From Lachnospiraceae bacterium (lineage in GTDB: Bacteria; Bacillota; Clostridia; Lachnospirales; Lachnospiraceae): a DNA stretch of 64,000 bases. The stretch is taken from NCBI GenBank assembly GCA_017433725.1, contig JAFRGQ010000076.1, positions 1-64,000 on the forward strand, in the 5' to 3' direction. A program made the position numbers and the translations under genes. Position 1 is the stretch's first letter. The number at the start of each line of letters is the position of its first letter. The notes under the pieces were generated by a model. It was not told where the DNA came from. It searched no databases and worked only from the letters and a program-made list of their open reading frames with translations. Below are positions 38,302-47,653 of the stretch, piece after piece.

Positions 38302-39063
38302 TCAGTGCAGCATTACATTATTGCGGACGCATGACTGCCTGAAATCATCCGGGATATTCTCATCCATCACAACATCCGTCACTTCGTTAAGCTTTCCGAT
38401 CGTAAACGATCCGCGCCGGCCCAGTTTTGAAGCATCCATCAGAATAATGTTCTGCACGGACTTTGAGATGGCCATCCTCTTAATAGCATTGTCCTCAGCG
38501 GATTCACAGGTAAAGCCAAGCTGCTCGTCATAGCTCGTCGCTCCGAGAAAAGCCATATCAAAATTCACCGGGTCCATCTCTTTGAGCGCTGAATATCCGA
38601 CAACGCTGAGAGAATTTCGATTCAAAAGTCCGCCGACTATATAAACACGTGCCTTTGTAAGCTTACTGAGTTCGATACCGCAGCTCAGACTGTTCGTAAA
38701 TATTACGCACTGTACATCCGGGAACAGATTGGCCATCAAAGTCGTGGTACTCCCGGAATCGATGAACACCGTCGTATTCGGCCGAATGAGTTTTATCGCC
38801 TTCTCAGCGATGAGCTGTTTGGCTTCCACGTTCCTGACAGCTCTCTTTCCGAGAAGATCGTCGTTACCGATGACTTGTTCCACCGACTTGGCGCCGCCAT
38901 GAACTCGGACAATTCTCTTCGCCTCGTCAAGGGCTTTGAGATCTGTCCTGATCGTCATATCGGATACCTGAGGGAACCTCTTTTTCAGTTCTGCAAATGT
39001 AATGTTGCTTTTTTCATTGACAAGAGCAACTATCGCATCGCGGCGCTCATCCATTGTTTCCAT
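38302..39063 (-). CDS. DeoR-family transcriptional regulator
   Basis: A 253-residue repressor starting METMDERRDAIVALV (ATG 39063 after GAGGG). It has an N-terminal winged HTH (ITFAELKKRFPQVSDMTIRT region) and a DeoR sensor domain with the phosphosugar-binding signatures DSGSTT and VGGLLNR, and C-terminal MDASKLG. Family members usually repress sugar or nucleoside catabolism genes, but no such operon is adjacent; it is monocistronic or upstream of the nitrogenase-like operon. A promoter lies at 39097-39125. The effector cannot be told from sequence. Confidence 0.9.
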   Translation of the reverse strand: METMDERRDAIVALVNEKSNITFAELKKRFPQVSDMTIRTDLKALDEAKRIVRVHGGAKSVEQVIGNDDLLGKRAVRNVEAKQLIAEKAIKLIRPNTTVFIDSGSTTTLMANLFPDVQCVIFTNSLSCGIELSKLTKARVYIVGGLLNRNSLSVVGYSALKEMDPVNFDMAFLGATSYDEQLGFTCESAEDNAIKRMAISKSVQNIILMDASKLGRRGSFTIGKLNEVTDVVMDENIPDDFRQSCVRNNVMLH

Positions 39064-39096
39064 AATTACCCTCACTTTTCAAATGCTTTCATTATG

Positions 39097-39125
39097 ATAG
39101 TAACGTGTTTTAAATTGACAGTCAA
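39097..39125 (-). promoter_or_regulatory. deoR-type regulator promoter
   Basis: TTGACT (39120-39125) and TACTAT (39097-39102) with a 17-base spacer on the minus strand. The -35 overlaps the palindrome TTGACTGTCAA, a possible autoregulatory operator. Confidence 0.6.
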
Positions 39126-39228
39126 GTTAAGTATTTATGAAACATTTTCAGTAGAAGGTATACCTAATGATCTGAGCTTCTGTTAGCATAAATGTCTTGG
39201 CGTTCCTGCCCACATTGTACGATGCTTA

Positions 39229-39330
39229 TTTAATCTCTGACGCAGAATTCTCGTGACTTTAGTCGTGAGATGAATGCGCAAAATGAAGCTTATCTCTGAC
39301 ATGGGATACATACCTGCGTCAGAGATTAAA
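39229..39330. repeat. 102-bp segment bounded by 17-bp perfect inverted repeats
   Basis: TTTAATCTCTGACGCAG (39229-39245) is repeated in inverse at 39314-39330. The 68 bp between them contain an imperfect stem (CTCGTGACT/AGTCGTGAG) and a partial third copy of the TCTCTGAC motif. It resembles a MITE-like or palindromic element. Two more perfect hairpins follow up to 39412. No gene is seen in the 354-bp gap. Confidence 0.75.
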
Positions 39331-39417
39331 AGCCTCCGGCGGATCGCAGCCGCGCATTAAGGAAGGTGCTTCGCACCATGCGCGGCGCGGCAAGAACGCT
39401 GAAGCGTTCTTGATAAA

Positions 39418-39828
39418 TTACCATGGATCCCAGTTTATCCCGAACACATCTATGGCATCCGGAACTTTGGGAACAAATATCGCAAGGCCGATCAACGCTG
39501 CAAATATCGCTGCAATCAGAACCGCTCCCGCCGCAGCGTCTTTGGCTTTCTTGGCCAGCGGTTTTTTCTCCTCCGTTACAAGGTCAACCACAGCCTCGAC
39601 CGCCGTGTTGACGAGCTCGAGACTGGTCACCAGCCCGAAGAGTATAAGACATATGAACCATTCTATTCTGGTTATCCGGCATATAATACCCGCGACTACA
39701 ACAGCTATGGCCATCAGACAGTGAATCTTCATATTTCTCTCTGCACCGAACGTATTGAAAATACCCTCAAATGCATAACCAAAACTCTTATAAAGAGGAT
39801 TCTTTTTGCGAGCAGGTCTCTTTCTCAT
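39418..39828 (-). CDS. diacylglycerol/undecaprenol kinase (DgkA family)
   Basis: A 136-residue membrane kinase with a basic N-terminus, three hydrophobic helices and the family motif LELVNTAVEAVVDL (about residues 70-83), whose Glu and Asn residues coordinate Mg-ATP. Gram-positive members phosphorylate undecaprenol for lipid-carrier recycling rather than diacylglycerol. It follows the AI-2E permease gene by 124 bases on the same strand. Length is typical; the C-terminal VFGINWDPW tail is also common. Confidence 0.92.
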   Translation of the reverse strand: MRKRPARKKNPLYKSFGYAFEGIFNTFGAERNMKIHCLMAIAVVVAGIICRITRIEWFICLILFGLVTSLELVNTAVEAVVDLVTEEKKPLAKKAKDAAAGAVLIAAIFAALIGLAIFVPKVPDAIDVFGINWDPW

Positions 39829-39952
39829 GTAAACACCCCTTTTCTGTCCCTCAGCAATCTGTCGATTTCAAGCCTCGGCGTTCTTGCCGCGGCGTGCGCG
39901 GCGCGTAAGTGCCCCCACTGCGCACGTCTGCGATCGATCCACAGGAGACTTT

Positions 39953-41224
39953 TCACAATGCCGGTTTTTCTTCGTGAACGGCTTCATCAAGTACACTATG
40001 CCTGACATGTTGTTCAGTATTTGCGGCGTCTTCCTCGGATGTCTCCTGCACTTCCTCGCGCCCGCTGTGCTCAGCGCCGGATTCCTGGCCTTCATACTGA
40101 AGACGTCTGTTACGGATCCAGGGAAGTATAACTTCATCATACATAAACGCAAAGATAGCAGTGCACGGGATAGCCAGAAGAATGCCGATCGCTCCGAACA
40201 GATTTCCGCCCACAATGATCATGATCAGGATCGCAACGCCCGATACGCCCATGGATCCTCCGAAGAGCCTTGGCTTTATGATATAGCCGTCTATCGTCTG
40301 CAGAACAATCGTGAAAATGATGAACCACATCGCATGGATAGGGTTATTCAGAAGGATGATCAGACCGCCGATCACTGCGCCGACGATTGGACCGAAAGTA
40401 GGCAGAAGATTCAGAACGCCGACAATGGTGGAGATCAGCGGGATGTAACTCATTCCTGTGATCATCATGAAGACGGCGTTTGCAATCCCCACGATCAATG
40501 CATCCAGGATGTCATAAATGACGAAGCTCAGCATGATCTCATTGCATCGCCTGAAAAACTTCGTGCGTGATTCATACGTCTCGTCATTGTACATGGCGTG
40601 GCGAAGCCGCTCTATCTCTTTCATGATCTTCTCCTTGCCGTTCAGGAAATAGATAGCAAGGATGAAGCTGATGATCAGATTGATGATACTGGATCCCATA
40701 CTATGAGATGTAGTCATGATGGTATTGATACTATTCGGAAGGATATCGAGAACACTGTCCAACATTTCCTGACCATAAGTCGTAATACCTGAAATATCTA
40801 AATTGTTTTCAGATGCGATTCGATTCAGATAATTGATAAATCTTTCGGCTGTGCGGACATATATGTTGATATTGCCGACGAACGTCATGACACTGTCGAT
40901 CAGAGCCGGTACCAGAGCAATCAAGAGCAGAATGAACAACGCCACGATGAGAAGTGCGGCAACTGCCACGGCGACAGCGTGCCTCTGATTTTCATTTTGA
41001 AACCAATCATGCATCGGTTTCTCAATCAGACTGACCAGAGGATCCATCAGATATGCAATAACAACGCCTCCGAGGACAGGGCCTGTGAGCTTATATATTT
41101 TGACAAAAACTCCTCCAATATTCCCGATATGGCCGAGCAGCAGATACAGAAGGACAGCACTGCATGCTGCAAATGTATACGCAGCCCATCTCTCATTCAG
41201 GAGTTCCCGAAATCTTTTCATCAA
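39953..41224 (-). CDS. AI-2E family transporter (putative permease)
   Basis: A 423-residue integral membrane protein with about eight hydrophobic segments in the AI-2E/PerM arrangement: paired N-terminal helices (TFAACSAVLLYLLLGHIG region), a long amphipathic central segment (residues 130-200), and C-terminal helices with LPTFGPIVGAVIGGLI. Members have been linked to autoinducer-2 export and to Na+/H+ exchange, so the substrate is uncertain. The cytoplasmic C-terminal tail (residues about 380-423) is acidic. The start overlaps no other gene. Confidence 0.88.
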   Translation of the reverse strand: MMKRFRELLNERWAAYTFAACSAVLLYLLLGHIGNIGGVFVKIYKLTGPVLGGVVIAYLMDPLVSLIEKPMHDWFQNENQRHAVAVAVAALLIVALFILLLIALVPALIDSVMTFVGNINIYVRTAERFINYLNRIASENNLDISGITTYGQEMLDSVLDILPNSINTIMTTSHSMGSSIINLIISFILAIYFLNGKEKIMKEIERLRHAMYNDETYESRTKFFRRCNEIMLSFVIYDILDALIVGIANAVFMMITGMSYIPLISTIVGVLNLLPTFGPIVGAVIGGLIILLNNPIHAMWFIIFTIVLQTIDGYIIKPRLFGGSMGVSGVAILIMIIVGGNLFGAIGILLAIPCTAIFAFMYDEVILPWIRNRRLQYEGQESGAEHSGREEVQETSEEDAANTEQHVRHSVLDEAVHEEKPAL

Positions 41225-41492
41225 GGATCACCTCATAAGTCAATTCAAGAACAAAAATGCTGATGTATTCGGCCGGATTGACCGTTTACTACTAATAATT
41301 ATACACAAATAAAAGAAATTATAAAAGACACTATCTCATTTCATGCGAATCCGTACGGGAAAGTGCATACTGCCGGCCGGCGCCCTCTCATGTTGACTTG
41401 AAATCCTTTTTTTTCTATGGTATTCTAATGATGCGGCTTAGAACCGACAAACACATTGCTTGATTCACAGATCCGGCAGTCAGGAGGAAACG

Positions 41493-41867
41493 ATGAATTA
41501 TAATGAGTCTTCCGAGGATTATCTCGAGGCGATTCTCATGCTGCGTGAACAGCTCGGCAAAGTAAGATCCATTGATATCGTATATAAACTCGGCTATTCG
41601 AAACCCAGCATCAGCATTGCAATGAAAAAGCTCCGTGAAAAAGGCCTGGTCAATATGGATGCGGATGGTTACATTACATTAACGGATGAAGGTCTCAAAA
41701 TCGCACGTCACACATATACCAGACACAAAGTCCTTACAAGCTTTTTTGAAAATATCGGCGTGAACCCCAGAACAGCTGAGGACGACGCCTGCAAGATCGA
41801 GCACGACATAAGCGAAGAGACATTCAAGCGGCTTCGCGAGTTCATGTCAGCCAATGACATGAAGTAA
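41493..41867 (+). CDS. DtxR/MntR-family metal-dependent regulator
   Basis: A 124-residue regulator beginning MNYNESSEDYLEAIL (ATG 41493, AGGAGG 5 bases upstream). It has a winged HTH (IDIVYKLGYSKPSISIAMKKL) and the metal-binding/dimerisation helices (ARHTYTRHKVLTSFFENIG; EDDACKIEHDISEETF) with Glu, His and Asp ligands as in MntR-type proteins. No SH3-like domain follows. It is monocistronic, and no metal transporter is adjacent. Iron or manganese sensing is inferred. Confidence 0.9.
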   Translation: MNYNESSEDYLEAILMLREQLGKVRSIDIVYKLGYSKPSISIAMKKLREKGLVNMDADGYITLTDEGLKIARHTYTRHKVLTSFFENIGVNPRTAEDDACKIEHDISEETFKRLREFMSANDMK

Positions 41868-41885
41868 AATAAAAGTATACATAGC

Positions 41886-41940
41886 AAAATGCAGCCCTGC
41901 CTGAGGTATTCTCCATCCTCTAAGGTAAGGCTGCATTTTT
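41886..41940. terminator. bidirectional terminator between the DtxR-like gene and NUDIX gene
   Basis: AAAATGCAGCC (41886-41896) pairs with GGCTGCATTTT (41929-41939). T runs follow on both strands between two converging genes. Confidence 0.85.
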
Positions 41941-42438
41941 TCATTTTAATATAGCGCTGAAATCGTACTCTTTCCCGTCAAGCTTTGCCGTCAAAAGGCC
42001 TCCCCGGCCGTCGTAAACCAGCTTAAGTGAAAAGAACGGACGATTTTCATCTATCAGTTTGAAAAAAATCCTGTCACCGGGCCAGATGTTGAGGTTTTGA
42101 ATCTCACTCTTCTTCACCCACAGAAGTTCTCCCTCATCACAGGCATGCATCTCTCCGCTGAAGTCGTCGGACGTGAACAGATGCATGTATTCGACCACAC
42201 CGTCTCCGGACACGAACGTCACGATTCCCCGAAAATTCCACGAATTCAGCGTAAATCCCGTTTCCTCCCGCACTTCACGAATCACACATTCTTCGGGGGT
42301 CTCCTCCGCTTCGAAGTGGCCTCCTACTCCGATCCATTTTTCTTTATTGATGTCTTTCTTTTTTTTGACCCGATGGAGCATCAGGTATTTTCCGTCTTGT
42401 TCGAGGTAGCACAAAGTGCTGAGTTCTGTTTTGGACAT
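41941..42438 (-). CDS. NUDIX hydrolase (8-oxo-dGTP diphosphatase-like)
   Basis: A 165-residue NUDIX enzyme that starts MSKTELSTLCYLEQDGKYL (ATG 42438 after AAAGG). The Nudix box lies at about residues 39-61 (GHFEAEETPEECVIREVREE, then TGF) with all Glu ligands for the metal. Overall form, including the W.GVGGH context and the C-terminal FFSLKLVYDG segment, fits the MutT/YjhB-like subgroup that cleaves oxidised purine nucleotides, but the substrate is not certain. It is convergent with the DtxR-like gene. Confidence 0.88.
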   Translation of the reverse strand: MSKTELSTLCYLEQDGKYLMLHRVKKKKDINKEKWIGVGGHFEAEETPEECVIREVREETGFTLNSWNFRGIVTFVSGDGVVEYMHLFTSDDFSGEMHACDEGELLWVKKSEIQNLNIWPGDRIFFKLIDENRPFFSLKLVYDGRGGLLTAKLDGKEYDFSAILK

Positions 42439-42531
42439 AATGGACCTTTCTATCGCATTCTGCATCAGAGATATGTTTCATTTTCTGCACATTTATCACA
42501 GACTTACGTCGCGGGAATACTGCACCGGAGA

Positions 42532-44634
42532 TTAAAAGAAGAGAATAAATGCAAGCACGCCGAGAATCAGGAGCACGCCGACACAGGTCATGCCGAGTGC
42601 AAAAGAGAAACCGGCGAAAATCGTAGAGACCGCCTCGTTCGTATCACGAAGGAAAATCTCCATACGGGTCGGGTTCATGTCACGACGGGCACGCACAGGC
42701 ATCTCCCGGACGATACTCTTTCGCAGAAGGAGAATGAGCGCATCGGTACTGTCGCAGAGAATTCGGCCAATCAGTGATCCGAGGAAAACGATACAACGAC
42801 AAACCGGCGTGAGAATAAGATTCTCGCCGAACACCCTCGCCACCGCGCCGCCGATATCCGGCAGCCACTTCGTAAGCAGCGGGCGGTAGAGCATATCCTC
42901 AAGATCGAGCCCGGAAGGCCAGAGATTGATATAGGAACCGCCGCGCATAAGCACACGCCTCACGACAAAGATGTACAGAAGCGCTCCGATTCCGAGCGAA
43001 ATGAAGCCGCCTTTCAGGTTCTCGAAAGTAAATGCCGCAAACTCCAAAATCTCCTCCCTTCCGTTCATCAGAGCAGCGATACGCGTCATGACGAACGGCT
43101 GGCCGAGAATCACCATGAACAGTGAAGATCCGAAGACCGCGACGGTCGACGCGCGATTCATGCAGGCCGGATTCTCGTCATAAACAGCCTGGACCGCCTC
43201 GTCCCGATTCCTCTCAAGGAACACGCAGATGAAAAGCTTCAGCATATATGCAAAGGTAAATCCGCCCGAGATCAGGAACACCCACTCGCCGATCCGGAAA
43301 AAGGCATGCAAGCCTCCCATTCCGGCTATAGACTCCGTGACCTCTATGCCATGAACAATCCCCTCGTGCAGCATTGTCTTTGAAATATATCCGTTAAAAA
43401 GCGGAACGCCGCTGATACCGAGCCCGCCGAGCGCAAAAGCGATCTTCAGGAATACCTTATTGCGCCCCCAACCTCTTATATCATCCAGATTCAGCTTATG
43501 CAGATTCATGACAACAACGCCTGCAGCCATAAAGAGCACCAGCTTCAGCAGAGAATGATTCACCATATGCAGCATGGCTCCGGAAAGTGCCAGCGTGACG
43601 CCCTCCTCCCCGTGCGCCTCGCCCAATGCATTTGTAAATGTCGCCATGCCGATACCGGTCAGGATGAATCCGATCTGTGACATGGATGAGCAGGCCAGCG
43701 TTCTCTTCAGATTCACGGAGAACAGAGCAAGGAGTGCTCCGAGGAACATCGTAACGAGTCCGAGTGTGAAAATCAGCAGCCCGAACGCACGGCTCCCGAA
43801 CAGAGCCTGCGTCGCCGTCATAATGATGCCATACACACCGACCTTGGTCAGTATTCCGGATAAAAGAGCCGATCCCGGCGAAGGTGCGACCGGATGTGCT
43901 TTCGGCAGCCATACATGAACGGGGAACATTCCGGCCTTACAGCCGAACCCGAACAAAATACAGACCGCACCGGCGAAGATCCTGCGTCCGGACGAGGAAT
44001 CCTGTGAGGCGGACGAGACTGCCGCGGCGAGATCACGGAACGCGAGTGTCCCGCAGGTCTCTCTCACAAGGAGCAGGCCCATGAACAGGACAAGCCCGCC
44101 GATGACCGCGATAAAGAGGTAGGTGTACGCTGCCCGGATCGCGCCGGCGGTCTCCTCGTGGATGACCCACGTGAAGGAAGTCAGAGAAAGAATTTCAAAA
44201 AATACAAAACTCGTCATGAGATCCGCTGAGAGCATGACGCCCTGAGTCGCGCCCAGTGTCATGATAACGAACATCCAGTATCGATCAAGTCCCTCTCTCT
44301 CGTGGGCAAAATACTCTTTGGAGAACAGCGTCGTCCCGGCCCACATAATGGCTGTGACGAGACTGTAGACTGCCCGGAATCCATCGGCCGTAAAGCTGAG
44401 CCCGTAGACAAAAACTCCGGGAATGTCCAGTCCGGGTAATCCCGAAGCAGAAGCGGCGTCTTCCGCATTCGAAAGAATCGAAGCGACGGAGACCGCTTGA
44501 AAGACGGCTAATGCCAGCATCAGGAACGTGAACACGATCACCGCGTCATCGCGAAGCTTTTCATTCCTTCTCCCGAGGATGTAAACGAAGGGAGATACGA
44601 ATATCGGCAGGAACACAAGTAGTGAGATTACCAT
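42532..44634 (-). CDS. NuoL/MrpA-type antiporter subunit
   Basis: A 700-residue membrane protein with about 15-16 helices. The proton-transfer residues of the ND5 family are present: Glu in FFEILSLTSF (helix 5), Lys in GFGCKAGMFPVHVWLPKAHPVAP (helix 7), and His/Lys in later helices. It is longer than the MrpD-type subunits upstream, with a C-terminal extension containing extra helices, as in NuoL/HyfB-like proteins, but lacks the DUF4040 and MrpB-like domains fused in true MrpA (encoded separately here). It is the last gene of the operon, 1 base after its neighbour. Confidence 0.85.
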   Translation of the reverse strand: MVISLLVFLPIFVSPFVYILGRRNEKLRDDAVIVFTFLMLALAVFQAVSVASILSNAEDAASASGLPGLDIPGVFVYGLSFTADGFRAVYSLVTAIMWAGTTLFSKEYFAHEREGLDRYWMFVIMTLGATQGVMLSADLMTSFVFFEILSLTSFTWVIHEETAGAIRAAYTYLFIAVIGGLVLFMGLLLVRETCGTLAFRDLAAAVSSASQDSSSGRRIFAGAVCILFGFGCKAGMFPVHVWLPKAHPVAPSPGSALLSGILTKVGVYGIIMTATQALFGSRAFGLLIFTLGLVTMFLGALLALFSVNLKRTLACSSMSQIGFILTGIGMATFTNALGEAHGEEGVTLALSGAMLHMVNHSLLKLVLFMAAGVVVMNLHKLNLDDIRGWGRNKVFLKIAFALGGLGISGVPLFNGYISKTMLHEGIVHGIEVTESIAGMGGLHAFFRIGEWVFLISGGFTFAYMLKLFICVFLERNRDEAVQAVYDENPACMNRASTVAVFGSSLFMVILGQPFVMTRIAALMNGREEILEFAAFTFENLKGGFISLGIGALLYIFVVRRVLMRGGSYINLWPSGLDLEDMLYRPLLTKWLPDIGGAVARVFGENLILTPVCRCIVFLGSLIGRILCDSTDALILLLRKSIVREMPVRARRDMNPTRMEIFLRDTNEAVSTIFAGFSFALGMTCVGVLLILGVLAFILFF

Positions 44635-44635
44635 A

Positions 44636-46102
44636 TCACATCACCCCCGTTGCTATATTTTCAAGAAATGCCAGGACCGGTCCCGAGAACAGTCCGAACA
44701 GAACATTCAAAGCTGCGAAGAACCCGATCGGAACGAGCATACGCCAGCCCGCTTCTCTCCGTCCCTTAAGATATGCATAGTTATCCGTCCCCTGCATGGG
44801 GAAGAATGCACGAATACTGATGTTAATCGTGTACATCGCGCACAGGAACGCCGAAAGAATAAGACAGACAGTACCGGCGATTGAGACCGGCGTCATAGCG
44901 CTTATACCTGCCCAGATAAGCCGCCATTTGGAGATAAATCCGCAGAACAGCGGAATACCTGTCAGAGACAGCGCCCCCATCGTATAGAATGCAAATGTCC
45001 ATGGCATCCGTCTTCCGGCACCGTTCACTTCATAAATATATTCGTTTCCGGTCACATGCATAAATGCACCTGCGCAGAGGAACAGAGACATCTTGATCAC
45101 ACTGTGGAACAGCATGTGGGCAAGTCCTCCGGTCAATCCCTGCGGCGTCATCAGCATGATGCCATAGAGCATATAGGACAGGTTACTGACTGTCGAGTAG
45201 GCCAGTCTCCGCTTAAAGTGCCTCTCCTTGAGTGCCATAACCGCTGCAAAAACGAGCGTGAACTCGGATGCGATCACACATATATTCTGCGTCGCGGTAC
45301 CGAGCAGGACTTCCGGTCCGTATACATACCATGCGAGCCGCATCACCGCAAATACGCCGGAGTTGACGACCGCGACCGCATGCAGAAGCGCTGTGACAGG
45401 CGTCGGTGCGACCGAAGCCTGCGGAAGCCAGTTGTAAAGAGGAAAAATCGCAGCCTTTGTTCCGAATCCGAAGAAGCCGAACAGGAAAATGATTCGCATC
45501 AGCTCATCTGAGAAAAGCCCGGAAAGGCTCCCGCCGTAATCGAAGTCTCCGCCTCCGCCCATGGTTCCCATGACAACGGCAACAAATGCGAGCGAAGCCC
45601 CTCCGATACAATACGCGACATATCTTCTCGCCGCGAACAGACTCGCGTGATTCTGATAGTGAGCTACCAGCGGCAATGTGACCAGAGTCAGCATCTCAAA
45701 AAAGACATACATCGTCACAAGATCCGCAGAAAAAGCGATTGCGAGTGTGACGCCGTAGGTCATCACGTAGAATGCGAAAAATGCATTCTTTCTGACCGAA
45801 TGTTCCATATAGTCAAATGCATACAATAGCACCAGCGGCCACATGACCGAGACCATACCTGCAAACAGCATCGCCGGTCCGTCCACCTTGAAATTTATGG
45901 CAAATCCTTCTATGAAACTGTATACCGTGACCGGAGTCCTTGAGCCATAGGCAAGGACCGCCCATACTGTCACAGAAGTGACACAGGCCACGATCTCACA
46001 ATATACATTTCTTATATGGTCGTCCTGAATCGGCCTCAAAAGAAGCAGGCTGCCTCCTAAGAAGGGAATCAGGAGCGGCACAATAATCAGGTACTGATTC
46101 AC
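44636..46102 (-). CDS. MrpD/NuoM-like antiporter subunit (third)
   Basis: A 488-residue, about 14-helix subunit of the complex I antiporter family, with a GTG start at 46102 after AGGAG. The Glu in VFFEMLTLVTLPL and Lys in GTKAAIFPLYNWLPQASVAPTP are the conserved proton-path residues. It begins 38 bases after the second MrpD-like gene and abuts the 700-residue gene. It is one of four such subunits encoded in tandem; sequence differs clearly from its neighbours, so it is not a recent duplicate. Confidence 0.87.
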   Translation of the reverse strand: MNQYLIIVPLLIPFLGGSLLLLRPIQDDHIRNVYCEIVACVTSVTVWAVLAYGSRTPVTVYSFIEGFAINFKVDGPAMLFAGMVSVMWPLVLLYAFDYMEHSVRKNAFFAFYVMTYGVTLAIAFSADLVTMYVFFEMLTLVTLPLVAHYQNHASLFAARRYVAYCIGGASLAFVAVVMGTMGGGGDFDYGGSLSGLFSDELMRIIFLFGFFGFGTKAAIFPLYNWLPQASVAPTPVTALLHAVAVVNSGVFAVMRLAWYVYGPEVLLGTATQNICVIASEFTLVFAAVMALKERHFKRRLAYSTVSNLSYMLYGIMLMTPQGLTGGLAHMLFHSVIKMSLFLCAGAFMHVTGNEYIYEVNGAGRRMPWTFAFYTMGALSLTGIPLFCGFISKWRLIWAGISAMTPVSIAGTVCLILSAFLCAMYTINISIRAFFPMQGTDNYAYLKGRREAGWRMLVPIGFFAALNVLFGLFSGPVLAFLENIATGVM

Positions 46103-46140
46103 GTTAATGCTCCTAATCTATACAGGATTTTCTGATTCGT

Positions 46141-47634
46141 TCAGAAGAATTTAATCATGATATCCGCGATCTGTGAGCCGAAGACGCCGACGCACACAGC
46201 TGCTGCGGAGAGTATAAGCATCGGGACATACATGAGAGCGGACTCGGTGACAGCGGGAACTTTAGAAGTCTTTCCCTGCTTTTCGACAGCTTTCGCTTTA
46301 CCCGTATGACCTTCTTCTTCCTCATGACCCGGGAAGAATGCATCTATAGCGACCGGAAGCAGGTATCCTGCAGTCAGCAGAGCGGAAACCAGCAGAATGA
46401 CCGGCGGAAGAATCGAATAGATCCCCATGCCGTCTCCAACTGCGGCGAGAGCAATGTACCATTTGCTCACAAATCCTCCCATAGGCGGAATTCCCACCAG
46501 AGAGAGGGATGCAATCAGGAAACACCACATGGTGATCGGAAGCTGTTTGCCGATCCCTCGAAGTTCCGTAACGTTCCTCTTACCGAGCTTATAGATGAAA
46601 ACACCTGCGGCAAGGAAGAGACAGCCTTTGGAAGTCGCGTGGGCTGCCACATGCAGGAGACTTCCGACCGCTCCCTCCGGCGTGAGAAGTGCAAGGCCGA
46701 GGTTTATGTAGGAGATCTGACTGATTGTGGAATAGGCAAGACGTTTCTTCGTGACCTTTTCTTTATAAGCCATCATTGAGCCCATAAAGATCGTCAGCAT
46801 ACACAACGTCATCCATGCATACTGCACCCATGTACCGCGGAGGAAATCCGCTCCTACTGAAAAATAAACAAGGCGAATGATCGCTATGATACCTGCCTTG
46901 GCAATGATTCCGGACAGAAGTGCGGAAGCAGGTGCCGGTGCGATCGGGTGAGCGGTCGGCAGCCATCCGTGCATCGGATACAGACCGGCCTTCGTACCGA
47001 ATCCCACGATCCCGATAAATACCATGGCAAGAAGGAGCTTCTCATTTCCCGCTATTCGTGCCATATCGAGCGAGCCTCCCTGAACGAAAACGCCAGGATC
47101 TGCAGAACAATAGGTCACGAAGAATACGGCAAGAAGACCCAGCAGGGCTCCTCCGATCGAATAAAACAGATATTTGAGTGCCGCGGATACCGCAGCCTTG
47201 GTCATCTCGTGCAGGACCAGCGGCATGGAAGTGAGCGTCGCCATCTCAAAGCATAGGTACAATGTGACCAGATTTCCTGCAAGGCACACAGCCAACATGG
47301 CTCCGAAACAGACAAAATAAAATGCGAAGAACACATTCTCCCGCTCTTCCATCTTCATATATTCAAATGCGTAAAAGCATGTGACCGTATAGAGCAGCAT
47401 GACGAAAATCATAAAGAACCTGCCGATCCCGTCCGTTGTAAAATACGCACTGATCGTGTCCGTGAACGCGAACAGACGGACACTTCCTCCGTTCAGGATC
47501 GTGACTGCTCCCAGAATATCCGTTATGAACAGGGCTGCGATATAGAAAATATGTCTCTTTCTGTTTTCCATCTCCGGGATAGAGATGATGATTCCCGAAA
47601 TGATCGGGAATAAAATTGTCAGTAAAAGAATCAT
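46141..47634 (-). CDS. MrpD/NuoM-like antiporter subunit (second)
   Basis: A 497-residue, about 14-helix protein. Conserved proton-path motifs are CFEMATLTSMPLVLHE and GFGTKAGLYPMHGWLPTAH with Glu and Lys intact. A polar loop rich in Glu/Lys/Thr (GHEEEEGHTGKAKAVEKQ) precedes the last helix. AGGAG lies 6 bases before the ATG, and the gene is 19 bases after the first MrpD-like gene. It belongs to the same membrane complex as its neighbours by operon structure. Confidence 0.87.
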   Translation of the reverse strand: MILLLTILFPIISGIIISIPEMENRKRHIFYIAALFITDILGAVTILNGGSVRLFAFTDTISAYFTTDGIGRFFMIFVMLLYTVTCFYAFEYMKMEERENVFFAFYFVCFGAMLAVCLAGNLVTLYLCFEMATLTSMPLVLHEMTKAAVSAALKYLFYSIGGALLGLLAVFFVTYCSADPGVFVQGGSLDMARIAGNEKLLLAMVFIGIVGFGTKAGLYPMHGWLPTAHPIAPAPASALLSGIIAKAGIIAIIRLVYFSVGADFLRGTWVQYAWMTLCMLTIFMGSMMAYKEKVTKKRLAYSTISQISYINLGLALLTPEGAVGSLLHVAAHATSKGCLFLAAGVFIYKLGKRNVTELRGIGKQLPITMWCFLIASLSLVGIPPMGGFVSKWYIALAAVGDGMGIYSILPPVILLVSALLTAGYLLPVAIDAFFPGHEEEEGHTGKAKAVEKQGKTSKVPAVTESALMYVPMLILSAAAVCVGVFGSQIADIMIKFF

Positions 47635-47653
47635 AGGTTACTCCTTGTTTTCT

